Source: Archegozetes longisetosus
Taxonomy: Eukaryota; Arthropoda; Arachnida; Sarcoptiformes; Trhypochthoniidae
Assembly: GCA_018873245.2 (NCBI GenBank)
Contig: JAEMBT020000002.1
Span: 930,001-994,000, forward strand
Direction: 5' to 3'
Length of the DNA: 64,000 nt
Made by a program: the position numbers and the translations under genes
Part shown: positions 48,622 to 59,831 of the stretch, piece by piece
How positions within the stretch are numbered: the stretch's first letter is position 1
How the letters are laid out: the number at the start of each line of letters is the position of its first letter
The notes under the pieces: model-generated
Told to the model about the DNA's origin: nothing
Seen by the model: the letters and a program-made list of their open reading frames with translations, nothing else
Databases searched by the model: none

Positions 48622-48956
48622 AGTAAGTTTGAGTAATCTAAATTCAGATCATGTAGAAGCATATATTTGTGTAAATATCCAAACAAGATTGATTGGAAAA
48701 ATAAATTGCAAAAACATGTTCAAAATTCAAGATAACATCAGTTGATTGAATAATAAAATTTGAGCAAAACATTGTATTTTCGATTCGAATGTCCCTTATT
48801 TTTATTCTCTCGTAGTTTTAGATTTTATGTACAGCTGAAGAAATAAAAAAAATGTTTTACAAATTCTATATAAGTTCCTCACATTCGGGAAGCATATACA
48901 TAAAAGTTGAAGAAACTTTGATGAATTATAAATGAGATGAAAATTTTAAGTTAAAA
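48622..48956. other. Intergenic, 335 bp
   Basis: Nothing recognised other than AATAAA-like signals (48699, 48750). Confidence 0.45.
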
Positions 48957-49199
48957 ATGAGAGCAATTTTGATAGTTTTGCAACTTTTTATGATCTTTAC
49001 TACTTCTTTATCAATGGATTGTTGGTCTAACAGTTATTCATGTCAGGATCTGGATGGAAGATGTCTAAGAAGTGGTGGTTTTTGTATGTCGACGGGCAGT
49101 TATTCAGATGGTAAGCCTATTTGTCGCTGTCAATACACAGGTGTCGGGTATTTGGCTGGTACGGGTGTTGGTGTTGGCCGTGGTCTGCAGCTGGGTTAA
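48957..49199 (+). CDS. Six-cysteine secreted peptide, defensin-like
   Basis: A single exon of 80 residues. A signal peptide of about 20 residues (MRAILIVLQLFMIFTTSLSM) precedes a compact domain with Cys at 22, 29, 36, 43, 56 and 58: spacing C-x6-C-x6-C-x6-C-x12-C-x-C. The tail is Gly-rich (GVGYLAGTG, VGVGRG). The final C-x-C and the size recall defensins and other disulphide-rich host-defence peptides. The classic CxxxC of the CS-alpha-beta fold is absent, so the fold is open. A decayed paralogue with the same DGKxxCRC ending lies at 49823-50095, which supports the reading frame and start. Confidence 0.65.
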   Translation: MRAILIVLQLFMIFTTSLSMDCWSNSYSCQDLDGRCLRSGGFCMSTGSYSDGKPICRCQYTGVGYLAGTGVGVGRGLQLG

Positions 49200-49822
49200 A
49201 ACTCTATAATTTTATTAAACAAAAGATTTTCTATGAAATGTTTTCCTTTTATTTATTATTTTAATACTAAATCTGCCTTATCTGATATCTTATGTGATTT
49301 TTTGAAAAATAAATTAAGTAATTCAGAATAGTATAAGTTTTGGATTAAGACATTTTCATCAGCTAATGTAATCTGCAACAAATGGCAGGCTTTTAGAAAT
49401 TATTGTTAGCGTAAAATGACTTTTCATCTGTTTTACTTTAGAAAAATTCACATTTATTTAGTAGAAATTTAAGTTTAAAAATAGAATATTTTTTATCCAG
49501 AATAAATTTTAAAAATGAGCTTAAAAAACTAAAAATTATATAATTTGTGCGAAGTAATTCTACTTCTATTGATGTTATGTTATTTTTACTATTTAGATCA
49601 TAAATAAATTTTCATTAAAATTATGACAAACTTATAGTTTTTTGAGATCCCTGATTAAATACAATAAAGGTTTTGGTAACTATAGCGAGTAATAAGTCCT
49701 TTCGCAAGAATATCTACCTCAAAGAGTGTGCGTTACATTCGATCATAAACTTCAATAGTTATCGGGCTTTCAAACAGTAAAGGTTTATAAAATAAAGTTT
49801 AGAAGAAAAAAATTGAACCAAA
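49200..49822. other. Intergenic, 620 bp
   Basis: AT-rich, nothing recognised. Confidence 0.45.
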
Positions 49823-50095
49823 ATGAAATCTAGTACTTTATTGATTTTGTTCATCATATCGATGGTGTTATCTGATTTTCATATTAATGGCTGATCAAAT
49901 AGCTGATCTTGTGTAGGTGGAGGTTGTTTCAGAAAAGATTATCACCGTGGATCAGTTGTTTGTAGACCTGATGGCAAACTTGTTTGTAGATGTAGCTTTT
50001 CAGTTTATTTTAAATATATCAAATCAAATAATAATTATACACTTAACTCTTTAGTAAGCAATGTTTTTACTTATGCAAATATAAATTTTATTTGA
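49823..50095 (+). pseudogene. Dead paralogue of the six-Cys peptide
   Basis: ATG at 49823, then a good signal peptide (MKSSTLLILFIISMVLS). The mature part contains two in-frame TGA stops on either side of SNS, exactly where the intact paralogue has CWSNSYSC. The downstream half is still open and matches (GGGCFRK, then DGKLVCRC). After CRC the Gly-rich tail is replaced by unrelated sequence up to a stop at 50093. The first Cys position is also lost. Confidence 0.65.
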
Positions 50096-50194
50096 ATGAA
50101 TAAAATTTATTTAATAAGAACAGTAGATAACTTCTGATTACAAGATGTTATTTGAATCAATAGTATTTTATATAGAATTGAATCGAATATCTTT

Positions 50195-50556
50195 TTAACC
50201 ATTGTTAACTGTAGTACCTACTGGCAAATAACTGATAATCTGTCCATTTGAGTTGTAGAGAGCAGTTTTTCTATTTAACAGGTACGACATTATTGAATCT
50301 TCCACGATATGCACCTACACCACTATAAAATCTCGCATCAGGTGAAGTTCCATTGACTTGAGTACCAATCGGACCACTCATAACTAGTTTTCAGAAAAAA
50401 TTATTTTAGAAACATTTCGAAAAATAGTTTCGACAATTTGATTTTAGGTTTTCAATCAAAAACTTTGAATTCACATTTTTGAATAATTGACATTTTTCAA
50501 TGCTTGCCGATTGTGGTTAAGGCCAACAATAGAGTGATAGTTAGGATTGAATTGAT
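50195..50556 (-). pseudogene. Dead paralogue of the repeat protein at 47763
   Basis: On the minus strand, 50556-50508 encodes a leader (INSILTITLLLALTT) whose start codon is ATC instead of ATG and whose donor is GCAAGC instead of GT. Exon 2 begins at 50383 after AAAACTAG (phase 1) and reads VMSGPIGTQVNGTS to NNVVPVK. Then one extra A (about 50272) causes a stop. In the shifted frame it continues NRKTALYNSNGQ and ends YLPVGTTVNNG at the stop at 50195. This ending identifies the relation to 47763 and shows what that gene's original C terminus was. The Asp/Gln repeats are absent here. Confidence 0.6.
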
Positions 50557-51802
50557 TTTGTAGTTCTTGACTCAGTTCACACTCAAACGGATTAACTTAT
50601 TGTGAATTTTGTATCGGCTTTTATAGCTACAAATTATTCACTGAATGATGAGTCTGAGCATCTGTTTCGTGGTGTCATTTTTGCGTATCCTTATTATCTT
50701 CGAATTTAAATGATTAACCATAGTTACAATACAAATGTTTTATTCTTAAAATACAATCGTTTGTGACGTCAATATAATCCAGAAAATGAATGACTGCGAA
50801 TCACTGCAATTCATTTTAATTATTTGTAATATTAATCAAAACCAAACGCAGTGTAAACATGGGGCCATCCGATCAGATCATTCAATTGATTCGATTTGTA
50901 TTTTAATTGATTTACTTCAAATCAAAAATTGACACAATTTTATCCAAATATGTAAATAATCAAAGAAAAGATGTGTAATCTGTTATTTAAATCATTGTTT
51001 CTATTAAATAGTGTTAAATCATTTATCCGATATTTTGTATTTAATCGAAAAATAGTTTCGAATAAAATAACACAAAAATGAACTCAAGTTTTTCACATAA
51101 ACTCTGTTTCAGTTTTATTAAAGGGTAGAATCAAAATCAAATTGATTGCAGTTAATAAGAGATTATATTTGGATCAAATGTAAGCGCTCTTCAAATATAA
51201 TTTATTGACTCACAGTTAAAATTGTTGTATTTGAAGATCAGTCGTTTAAGTATCAAATATAATGTATGGCACATATGATTAAACATATTTATTAATTTCA
51301 AATATACAATAATTCTAAACAAAACAAATAAAAACGTCACAAACTATACAATAGAATGCAATGAGTGGCGAAAAAGTAAATTTGCACACTTTTCACGAGA
51401 AACTAATCGTCGAAAGAGTTTCGTACAATTTTTCTTTTTAAAAATGTACACAACAGACAGTTATCAACATTTATTTGGCTCTCAAATGAATATGTGAACA
51501 ATACTAAAGCGCATTCCAATTGTTGCTATGAATAATTGTAACGACACTATTATTTATTTCAAATACGCGATATGATCCAATTATCTTAACATCTTCCGAA
51601 GGTGTCATCACAAGTTGGATCTGTGTTTAAATAACTTTCCAGAGAAATTCTATGAACTACTACCAGTCATTTAGCTGGATATTAATTGTTTAATCTGGAA
51701 AATATCTTTACTTTGACGTCAAATATGAATGTAGGACTAAATAGCACACTATATGTAATTAACAAAACTGAAGTCTCATTCTCGAACGATTGCAAATAGT
51801 CG
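50557..51802. other. Intergenic, 1.25 kb
   Basis: AT-rich; several GATT/AATC-rich patches at 50860-51240 but no clear gene or element. Confidence 0.4.
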
Positions 51803-51810
51803 ATTGTAAA

Positions 51811-54226
51811 CAGCCTGACCACATGTCCCAGAATGACCTTAACAGTCCAGGAATCGTGAACTGTGTCCAGGTGGAAGGAATGGACCATTCCTTGACATAC
51901 AAGTGTCCAGGAATGACAAATGTTTGACAAAATGTTTAAAAATTAGATTTTTCGAAATTGTATTAAAAGAATGTAAATGTACTTATCATTACTCTATATC
52001 AATACTAAAACAAAACTCTAAAATAGGCATAAGATATAACTGAATCTTGAAGTAGTCATACATTTACTCATAACTATTTGTTGCTAATGTTCACACTAAT
52101 AGTATATAATGTTACTATATTTTCTGAACAACTAATTTACATTTCGCTAAAGGTTTAATATTTGTTTTCAATAAATACTGAAAATATTTATTATTATATC
52201 AATTAATTGCTAACAAACTAATACCATGTCAAACAAACGAACTATTAGTGAATCGCCAAAAAATCAAAGAAGAGATTGACTTATTTCCAGGACATATGGC
52301 TTTCAAAAGATGAATATAAAGATTGGCTGAGAAAAATTGATGACTTCAAAGCTTATTGTATATTATGTAAAACTCAATTCCCAATTAAATACGAGGGCAT
52401 TTTAGCTGTCAATACGCACAGAAAATCGAAATCACACGAATCAAATGTGAATTCGGCCAAAATGTTTTCAGCGTTAAGCAATTTCATTGCTAAATGTGAT
52501 TCAAGTCAAGTGAAACCAAATCTATAGTTGTCTCAGAGGTGTGTCTGGCATATCATTCAGTAAATCATCACTTGAGTTACCGATCGACTGACTGTGGTAA
52601 CAAATTAATTCAGAATTTATTTACTGATTCCAAGATTGCCAAAGGATTACGTTGTGGTCGAACCAAAATGGAAGCTATAGAGAAGAATGTCCTGTCTTCA
52701 GCTTCAATCGAATCTCATTTGAATAAAATTAGAGGTAAAGCATTTTCAATAGCAAGCGATTCTCCTAATAAGGGAAACATTAAACTGTTCCCAATCCGTA
52801 TTCAGTATTTTGATAAAACTAATGGGATATGCAATTTCGTACTTGATTTCTACGAAGACTCAAATGAAAAATCTGATGCTATTTATAATCAATTAAAGAA
52901 ATCTTTAGCCAATAATGAGTTGAATCAAAATCAAGTAATTGCTTACAGTGCTGACAATGCAAATGTAAATTATGGTAATTATCATTCAGTCTATGAAAAC
53001 TTCAAGTCAGAAAGTAATTTTATAGTAAAAGCGAATTGTAATTGTCATTTAATTCATAATACGGCCAAATATTCCTTAATCAAACTGAACTTATATGTGA
53101 AAAATCTAATCATCAAAATATTTGTACATTTTTCAAATTCTGCAAAGCGTATCGAATCTCTCAAGTCTTGCTACGAGTTCAGTGGAACAGAGTTCTAGAA
53201 AACACTAAAACATGTCCCTGCTAGTTGGCTTTTACTTTTTCCAGCAATAAAGCGTTTGTTGAAAAATTCTAAAGAAATTAAAAACTATTTGATAAGAATC
53301 GGTACGGATAATTGTCATAGAGTTATAGTTGAATTTGTTTGGGGCATAAAAATTAATGGATTGAATAGTTCTGATCTTTATTTAGAATTTACTAAACATC
53401 CAATGGAAATATTTCACCAGAATTTAGAACTTTTGCAGAGCAATAAAGTAAATTCAAGCAATTTATATGACTTAATGATGAAGTTGAAAATACACTTGAC
53501 AAATAGACGTAAACATAAGTGTTTTGGCTCTAATATTAATGATTACCCCAAGAGTATATCCGTTTCTGAACGTGAGACTTTTGAATGTGAAGCATTGGAA
53601 TGCTATGACAGGGCTCTGGATTATTTAGAAAAGCATTTTAATTTTGAATCGTCTATTTCAAACATTTTAAAGTCCTTAATTTGGACGAAAAACTTGATTA
53701 TGAAAATATCAATCAAATCTTGGATGTATTGAATATGAAAGTGAATCGCGACAAGATGTTCAATGAAATCAGTTTATTCAATCAATTTTTAATGATGTTT
53801 AATTCTGAAGATAAAGCTCTGAATTCTCTTAATAAGTGGTGCAAAATATTGTCAACTCTAGATTTACCAAATTTAACAAAATTTGTTGAAACTGTTTACG
53901 CAATCCCAATAGCGAATGATTTCTTAGAAAGCGTGTTCAGCACAATGAAAAAGGTTTGGAAAGATGACCGAAGTCGAATAAATGTGGACACAATTAAAGC
54001 TGAAATATGCACAAAAATTAATTTTTCAATGAATTGCTGTGAATTTAAAAATTTTGTACTAAATTACGAAAATCTAATCAAGGCCTCTAAAAATGATACT
54101 AAATATGATAGAAAGTAACGTTTACTTGAAAAATGGCAATAAATTTGATGTTCCGGAATGTCCAGGTAATTATTCAGTTTTTATTGAAAAGATCAAGGAA
54201 TTGGCGAAAGAGATGTGGTCAGGCTG
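51811..54226 (+). mobile_element. hAT transposon with intact ends, 2416 bp
   Basis: A perfect 14-bp terminal inverted repeat CAGCCTGACCACAT occurs at 51811 and, inverted, ending at 54226. It is flanked by the perfect 8-bp target duplication ATTGTAAA (51803-51810 and 54227-54234). Both features are diagnostic of the hAT superfamily. The left end has GTCCAGGAAT-like subterminal repeats and a 9+9 palindrome AAGGAATGG/CCATTCCTT (about 51877-51895). The interior encodes a broken transposase (separate entry). Confidence 0.85.
52226..54118 (+). pseudogene. hAT transposase, inactivated
   Basis: Coding pieces follow one another in changing frames. The start at 52226 (MSNKRTISESPKN) shifts near 52278. 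A BED-type zinc finger follows (AYCILCKTQF...HRKSKSH, about 52350-52435). The frame changes near 52525 into CLAYHSVNHHLSY and GRTKMEAIEKNVL, both typical of this hAT subgroup, with a catalytic-core region to a TAG at about 53198. Pieces at 53256-53732 and 53681-54118 follow. The last holds the C-terminal dimerisation motif (IPIANDFLESVFSTMKK, then W, and IKAEICTKINF). At least four frame breaks or stops make it non-functional. Confidence 0.8.
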
Positions 54227-54234
54227 ATTGTAAA

Positions 54235-55038
54235 CCATTCATTCCTATTGCACACTTTTACAATATTGCTCATTTTGCAAAGTTTCCAGAATGCAGCCAC
54301 TGGATTTTAAGTATTACTCAATACCAGAAACTGATAAATTATAAGAATGTCAAATATGTTGAAAATATTTTATGCAAATAATCGCTTCATAGTTCTTAAA
54401 ATGAAAACTTTTAACAATACAATCGGCAAAATTAATTAAAAAGTAAATTTTAAAAACTTCTGAGATTACTTTTCTAGATGGTAGATGTTTTGCATTTCAT
54501 TAGATTACAATTTGAAAGCTAGACATTTAGTTACAAATGATTGTGCTCAACAATACAATATGATTATTGGTCTTGAAGTTAGGATGTAAGATAATACCCT
54601 CAACACCTCTACTTAAATTTTATTCATTTATTATTTTGTGCAAATTATACAATAAAATTTGAAATATTCTTATACCTATGATATTTTGCACAATTTATAT
54701 ATATATTAAGTCACAAGAAACTATTCTTATAATAGATTTGTTCTCGTTTACATAATTGTAGTTTCAGAAAATTTTTATTTTATAATTGTCTATTAGCAGA
54801 ATAGTGGTCCTAAAAAAGCAATATTTATATTTGTTGACTATAGGAAGAAAACTTGGCACTAATTAAAAAATTATTGTGACGTTAAACCAATAGAAACCAT
54901 ATGTTATTAAATTAGTCTATGGTTCAATAAATCTTTCTGAATAGCTTAAAATTTCATTCTAATTAACAAATAAATCTAGAAAAATTTGTAATCTCAAATA
55001 TAAATCATTTTAACCTGCAATCAATATATCTGTTAATT
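54235..55038. other. Intergenic, 800 bp
   Basis: Right flank of the hAT element. Nothing recognised. Confidence 0.45.
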
Positions 55039-56631
55039 ATGTCCAAAAGTACAATAGCATTGAGGTTCCTGCTTGTATCAATAGTCTTGTTCATTATCAA
55101 CGTATCCGGTATTCCATTTATAATTAATTATATAAAAAAGTTTAATTAAATTTCGAAATTTATTTTTTCAAAGTTCAAGCAAAGCCTCAAAAAAGTAGTG
55201 AAACTCTTGCAGATTTTAAAGCTGACAAAAGTCAAACTTTCAGTCTTTCATGTAAAAGAGAACAACCGCCATGTACGAAAATTTTTTAAATATTTCTTAG
55301 AAAATTTAAAGCTTTACCTCGATTCCATCCAAGTATTGTTGTTTATTACGCTCATATATTAGCTAGAATTAAGTCCTTCCCAACTATTTCAACTCTACTG
55401 TGCCTTAACTTGAGCTACAGGTTATGGTCAAATTATACTACATTAACTTGAGTTGTAGTTCATGATATACTCGAGCAGCACTACTGCGCTCGAGTTTATA
55501 AAAGTATGAATGAGTATACACAATAATAACCTGATTAGATTTGTACTAAGGATAAAAATCTTAATTTTGTTAAAACATTCCGAATTAGCTTCTCGGACAC
55601 CGAACAAAGGTCACAAAATTGTGTTCGAAAGCACGACAATCATCAAGACCACTAAAATCAGTATATCTGGAGAAGTCGAGTTTAATCTTGCTTGTACTCA
55701 TGATGCTGACGGTGATGATGCGAAAACTCCTCGGGATGAAACATCTACTGAAGATAGTGCTGAAAAACGAAATTCTGGAGAGGAGAATGCTGGAGAAGGA
55801 GGTAACGGAGGGCGTGATGGAGAAGAAAATGATAGAGTAAATGAAGGAGGCGATGGTATAACTGTGAATCACTAAGTTAATCTTTTTTACAATTATCAAA
55901 CTGAAGAATAGAATTAGAAACCTTTATTTTATCGTATCTATTAAATTACTTCATCAAATTGTTTTTAAAACATAATTTTATTGATATTCTATTCTTACAC
56001 TTCGTTCATTTTTACCTATAGTTCAGATCTATATTTAATTATAAAATATTTTAAGCGTGTAAATTTCTGTAATTAACGAGTTTCTAGTAAGTAATTATAG
56101 ACTATTTTTAAGTTGAACAGTATTACAAATATCCAATTATTAAATAGTATTTTTTGTTTGAAGATCCTTATGTTTGAGACTAAAGCACCAAAACACTTAT
56201 ATCAAGATATATACATATAGATTTTGATAGTATAAAACAAAAATAATATAAATATAAATGATATACAAATGACTATTAGTGCAAACTGTACTGAAATTAA
56301 ATTAAAAGTTTGATAAAGATATCAAAAGTTAGATCAACTTCTAAACTCTTAATAATCTGAACTACCTTCAATACTTCTTATACAGATAATCTTAAATGCA
56401 AGGTTCTCCTTCAAAAACAACCCCATACGGTACTTCTTGCATCAATAGAGTTCTAAATCTGTTTTTATATAAATTCTATCTTCACAGTATTTTTATTTAG
56501 AATAATTATAATTATCATTTAATTTAGATACTGCCCGAGGATCCAAAGCAGTGAAACTTAAAAGAAAAGAGGTACCGAATAAGACTAGATTTGTGGCAAA
56601 GAGAAATTCAGAAAAGCCCGTCGAAAAATAA
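55039..56631 (+). CDS. Secreted charged protein built from phase-1 exons
   Basis: Proposed exons: 55039-55108 (signal peptide), 55180-55272, 55589-55801 and 56528-56631. All junctions are phase 1 and the sum is in frame (159 residues). Exon 2 carries QTFSLSC, exon 3 carries EVEFNLAC; each is the same aromatic-x-L-x-C module followed by polar residues. Exon 3 then becomes strongly acidic (DDAKTPRDE, GEENAGEGG). The last exon is basic (SKAVKLKRKEVPNK, AKRNSEKPVEK) and ends at 56631. An alternative donor at 55856 would add 18 residues in frame. The gene at 58723 has the same layout (leader, two modules, basic tail), which supports the model. Family and function not recognised. Confidence 0.5.
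56245..56405 (-). repeat. Dispersed repeat, copy 2
   Basis: Inverted match to 18470-18650. It lies within the last intron proposed for the gene at 55039. Confidence 0.55.
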
Positions 56632-58722
56632 GCATCCTTTCGAAAGATCACGGATTATTATGGATCTTTAGATTTAAATTCAACTTTATAAATAAATGTT
56701 TGAAATAAGCTGAAGGCTCTTCCAATAAAATATTTTAAGCTATCAATTACTAAAGTTTTAATTATTTTGTGTCAATTAGTATCTCCTGTTTTTGAGTTAG
56801 GATTATTTTCATAGGTTATCAATTTGAATTGTCAAACATGCAGAATTTTTCTTTTAAATACGACCCATTTCAAGTGCTAGGAAGAGCCAAACTTGAATCC
56901 TATATGGGAGCTGACAAAAAAGGATTTGTAAGTTTTAGAAAATTCAGGTGTAGTCTAAATAATAGAACCTTTAAAAGCCTAACAATACATTTAAAGGTAA
57001 ATTTAGAAGAAATGAGCCAAGGGATAGGGCTTTTACTACGAGTTAATTATATTTTCTAATACAAAATGAAACAATTTCATTATTCATAGGCTCATACAAA
57101 TTTATTATAGACTCAGCTTTTAAGAAATGAGATAAGAAATAAAAAGCGTTATCGAATAATTCAAAACTTTTGCCTATTTTAGCGATATAAAAAACATTGT
57201 CTACTAATTTGTTCTCTATTTATCTGTAGTTGCATCCGTTTAATAGTAGTTTCTAGTCTCACCATTCAAATTATCAAAGTTCAATCTTATAATGTTTAAT
57301 GCATAGTTTACGGTGAAGATCGTTAGCTGATCTCTTCAAAATTTTCATCTATTTTAATGACGATAGTTTTTGTATTTTATCTGTAATATTTATTAACTGA
57401 CAGAATTAAAAATTTATTAACTTAGAGTGTACGCGGAATTTAACTCTGATTTTAACTAGAATTTTAAGAACCACGAATAAATTTTATTTATAGTACATAA
57501 TGCATTTTGGATTTGATTCAAATTTCAACTCTAAACTACAATTCTGTTATTCAAATATTTTTCTTGAAGAAGTGAGTGTCGTCTAATATTCAAGTCTCCA
57601 AATAATGAATTTAAAATTCATTTTTCCTCCTAATGTGGATATCTCATAAGGTTCTAAAAAGAGATAAATTACCATAGATTATGAATATAAAACTTGTTAT
57701 CCATCTCTATAAACATTGCTATTCCTAAAAAAATTGAAAATTTGAGCATTATATGAATTTTCAAATTTTTCATAAAAGCTTAAATATTCTCCGTTGTTTG
57801 ATTGAAAGGTTGAAAAAATATCAAGAAAATTTAATTACAAATTCACAATTAAGAAATTGAGAAATAAGTTTTAATTTTTGCTTTTTAGGCACAGCAGATT
57901 TTATAAGCCATGAATTTTGTACTGTAAATAACAATAAAAATTGAATTTTAAGCTTTATATTTTAAATTAAAGATGTCAGAAAACTTTGCGTTTTTAAAAT
58001 TTAGACCATTGACAAACATATCACTGAAGGGATGTTTGAAAAGTAGATATGTCTAATTAAAGAAACAACTGAAAACGTCAATTTGATATCAAATTCATGG
58101 ATCATTATCTAAGAATATGCCGTACAGTCCTTCAAGAAATTTTAAAACATTTTAAAGTTATGTATTTATTGATTTGTATGCAACAGATTTCACAAACTTG
58201 ACTACATTAAAGTTGAAAAAGAAAGAGCCAAAATCCATCTTTCAATGGATTCAAGATATAGGTAAAGATTAATAAAAACAAAATAATAGTTCAAAAGAGT
58301 GTTTAATTAATTGTAAAATTTATTTGAACTTGAAAATCATTACTTGATCTCAACTGATAAGGATGGTTCATTTCATAAAGTCTGATAAAAATCATTAGCT
58401 GTTTACAATATTTCGAAAAATATCTAATGGATTGTACATAAATCAGCAAAAGTGTAAATTGATATCGTAGTCGAAATTTAACTCATTCAATACGAAAATT
58501 AATTAAAAGTACCAGTAATTAGTTCTCTTTCGATAAGACGTAGGTATTGACTTAATTAGTAGTAGTCAAACACCTGTTATCAATCAATTTTATTAACTAG
58601 TCAGAACTTTTTCGAACCCCAAAATTTTTAGATGATTTCTAGTCAAGTCTTTACCTAAAAGATCTGGGGAATAATATATGTATATATAATATCTTGATTC
58701 ATAAAAAGTTCCAAGAATCATC
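56632..58722. other. Intergenic, 2.1 kb, with two exon-like segments
   Basis: Two stretches look like exons but have no gene around them. 56815-57000 (acceptor TTTCATAG; GYQFELSN..., with a perfect GTAAGT donor at 56927 and another GTAAAT at 56997) is one. 58196-58271 (acceptor AACAG; NLTTLKLKKKEPK, donor GTAAAG) is the other. They may be relics of further copies of the neighbouring charged-protein genes. The rest is AT-rich. Confidence 0.35.
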
Positions 58723-59831
58723 ATGACTAAGGTTATAATGTTCACTATGCTCTCTATAACAATGGTTTTGCTAATGCTCGTCTCCAGTGCCAAACCCGGT
58801 ATTGAGGATAACAATTTTTCGAATAAGTAATCTTGCAAGTTCTTCAACAACTTTCATATTTATAGCAAATAACAATATCAATATCAAGAAAAAGAGTGGT
58901 GGATTAGCAAATGCTATGAAACAAAGCGAGTTTCATCTTACTTGTACTGCACTATTTGACGGAAATCCTTCTCCGCCACCATCTTCTGGAAGGGAAGAGG
59001 ATGAAGGTAATGATGCCATAAGCTCTGAAGCGATATTGTGATAGATCTGATTTCATTTAATTTGGTATTTAAGGTGAAGAAGCGAGAAGACGATCCGTTC
59101 AAAAGCCAAAGAAGGGCAAAGGCAGAAAGAAGAGGTCACCTTACTCTAGAGTTCAGCTTCTATGTGATATTGACAACCCTGAAGGACAAGGTATGGAAAT
59201 TTTTAGATCTTGTTTGATACTTAATTCTTAGAAGTTCTTATTTGACTTGTTAATCTCACCTTTAAATTTTAAGTTTATGGGCATCAGGTAATTCAATTGT
59301 CAGTTGAAAACTGTTCTTTAGTATATCAAGTATACGATATAATAAGATGCTAATCTTTATCAAATTTTTAAGATTTTTCAACTAGGTCTTATTTGGTGAA
59401 AAATCTATACAATTCTTTATTGGGTAGGTAGGGTAGTTATAGGGTAGACGAGGAGTAGATCGTGATTGTTTCCTCTAAAAATCTAGAATTTCTATTATAC
59501 AAGTTAATGTTGCAATGATTTTATTAATGTAGGTAAAGGTATTACAACGATATCGAGTTTCAATAGATGTTACATTTCACACTTATGTTCCTAATCCAAT
59601 AAATTTTTAACTTAAATAACTTGCTTAACTATTTTACTATCGATTCAAAATTGTCATAGTTAAAGGCTGTCAATAGCAAAAATCCATTTAAGTTTGAATT
59701 TATTTATATATTACTGAACAGAAATCGTTCGGAGATCTGTCAGCAAAAAGAAGGAGGTGAAAGAATTCAAAGGAAGAGACCACGAAGACGAGCACCATTC
59801 AAGTTCTCCACCAACCTTTCACGATGAATAA
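58723..59831 (+). CDS. Secreted charged protein, paralogue of the gene at 55039
   Basis: Exons 58723-58798 (signal peptide ending SSAKP), 58866-59006, 59074-59190 and 59722-59831; all junctions phase 1; 147 residues. Module 1 is EFHLTC in exon 2, followed by GNPSPPPSSGREEDE. Exon 3 is very basic (RRRSVQKPKKGKGRKKRSP) and leads into module 2, RVQLLC, then DIDNPEG. Exon 4 mixes basic and acidic runs (RRSVSKKKEVKE, HEDEHH). RKKR|S is a possible furin site between the modules, so the product may be processed into two one-Cys parts or joined by one disulphide. AATAAA at 59837-59842. Function unknown. Confidence 0.6.

Noticed and set aside
54133..54381. 82-codon ORF downstream of the transposase
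   Set aside because: It crosses the right end of the hAT element and its target duplication into flanking DNA, so it is a chance frame.
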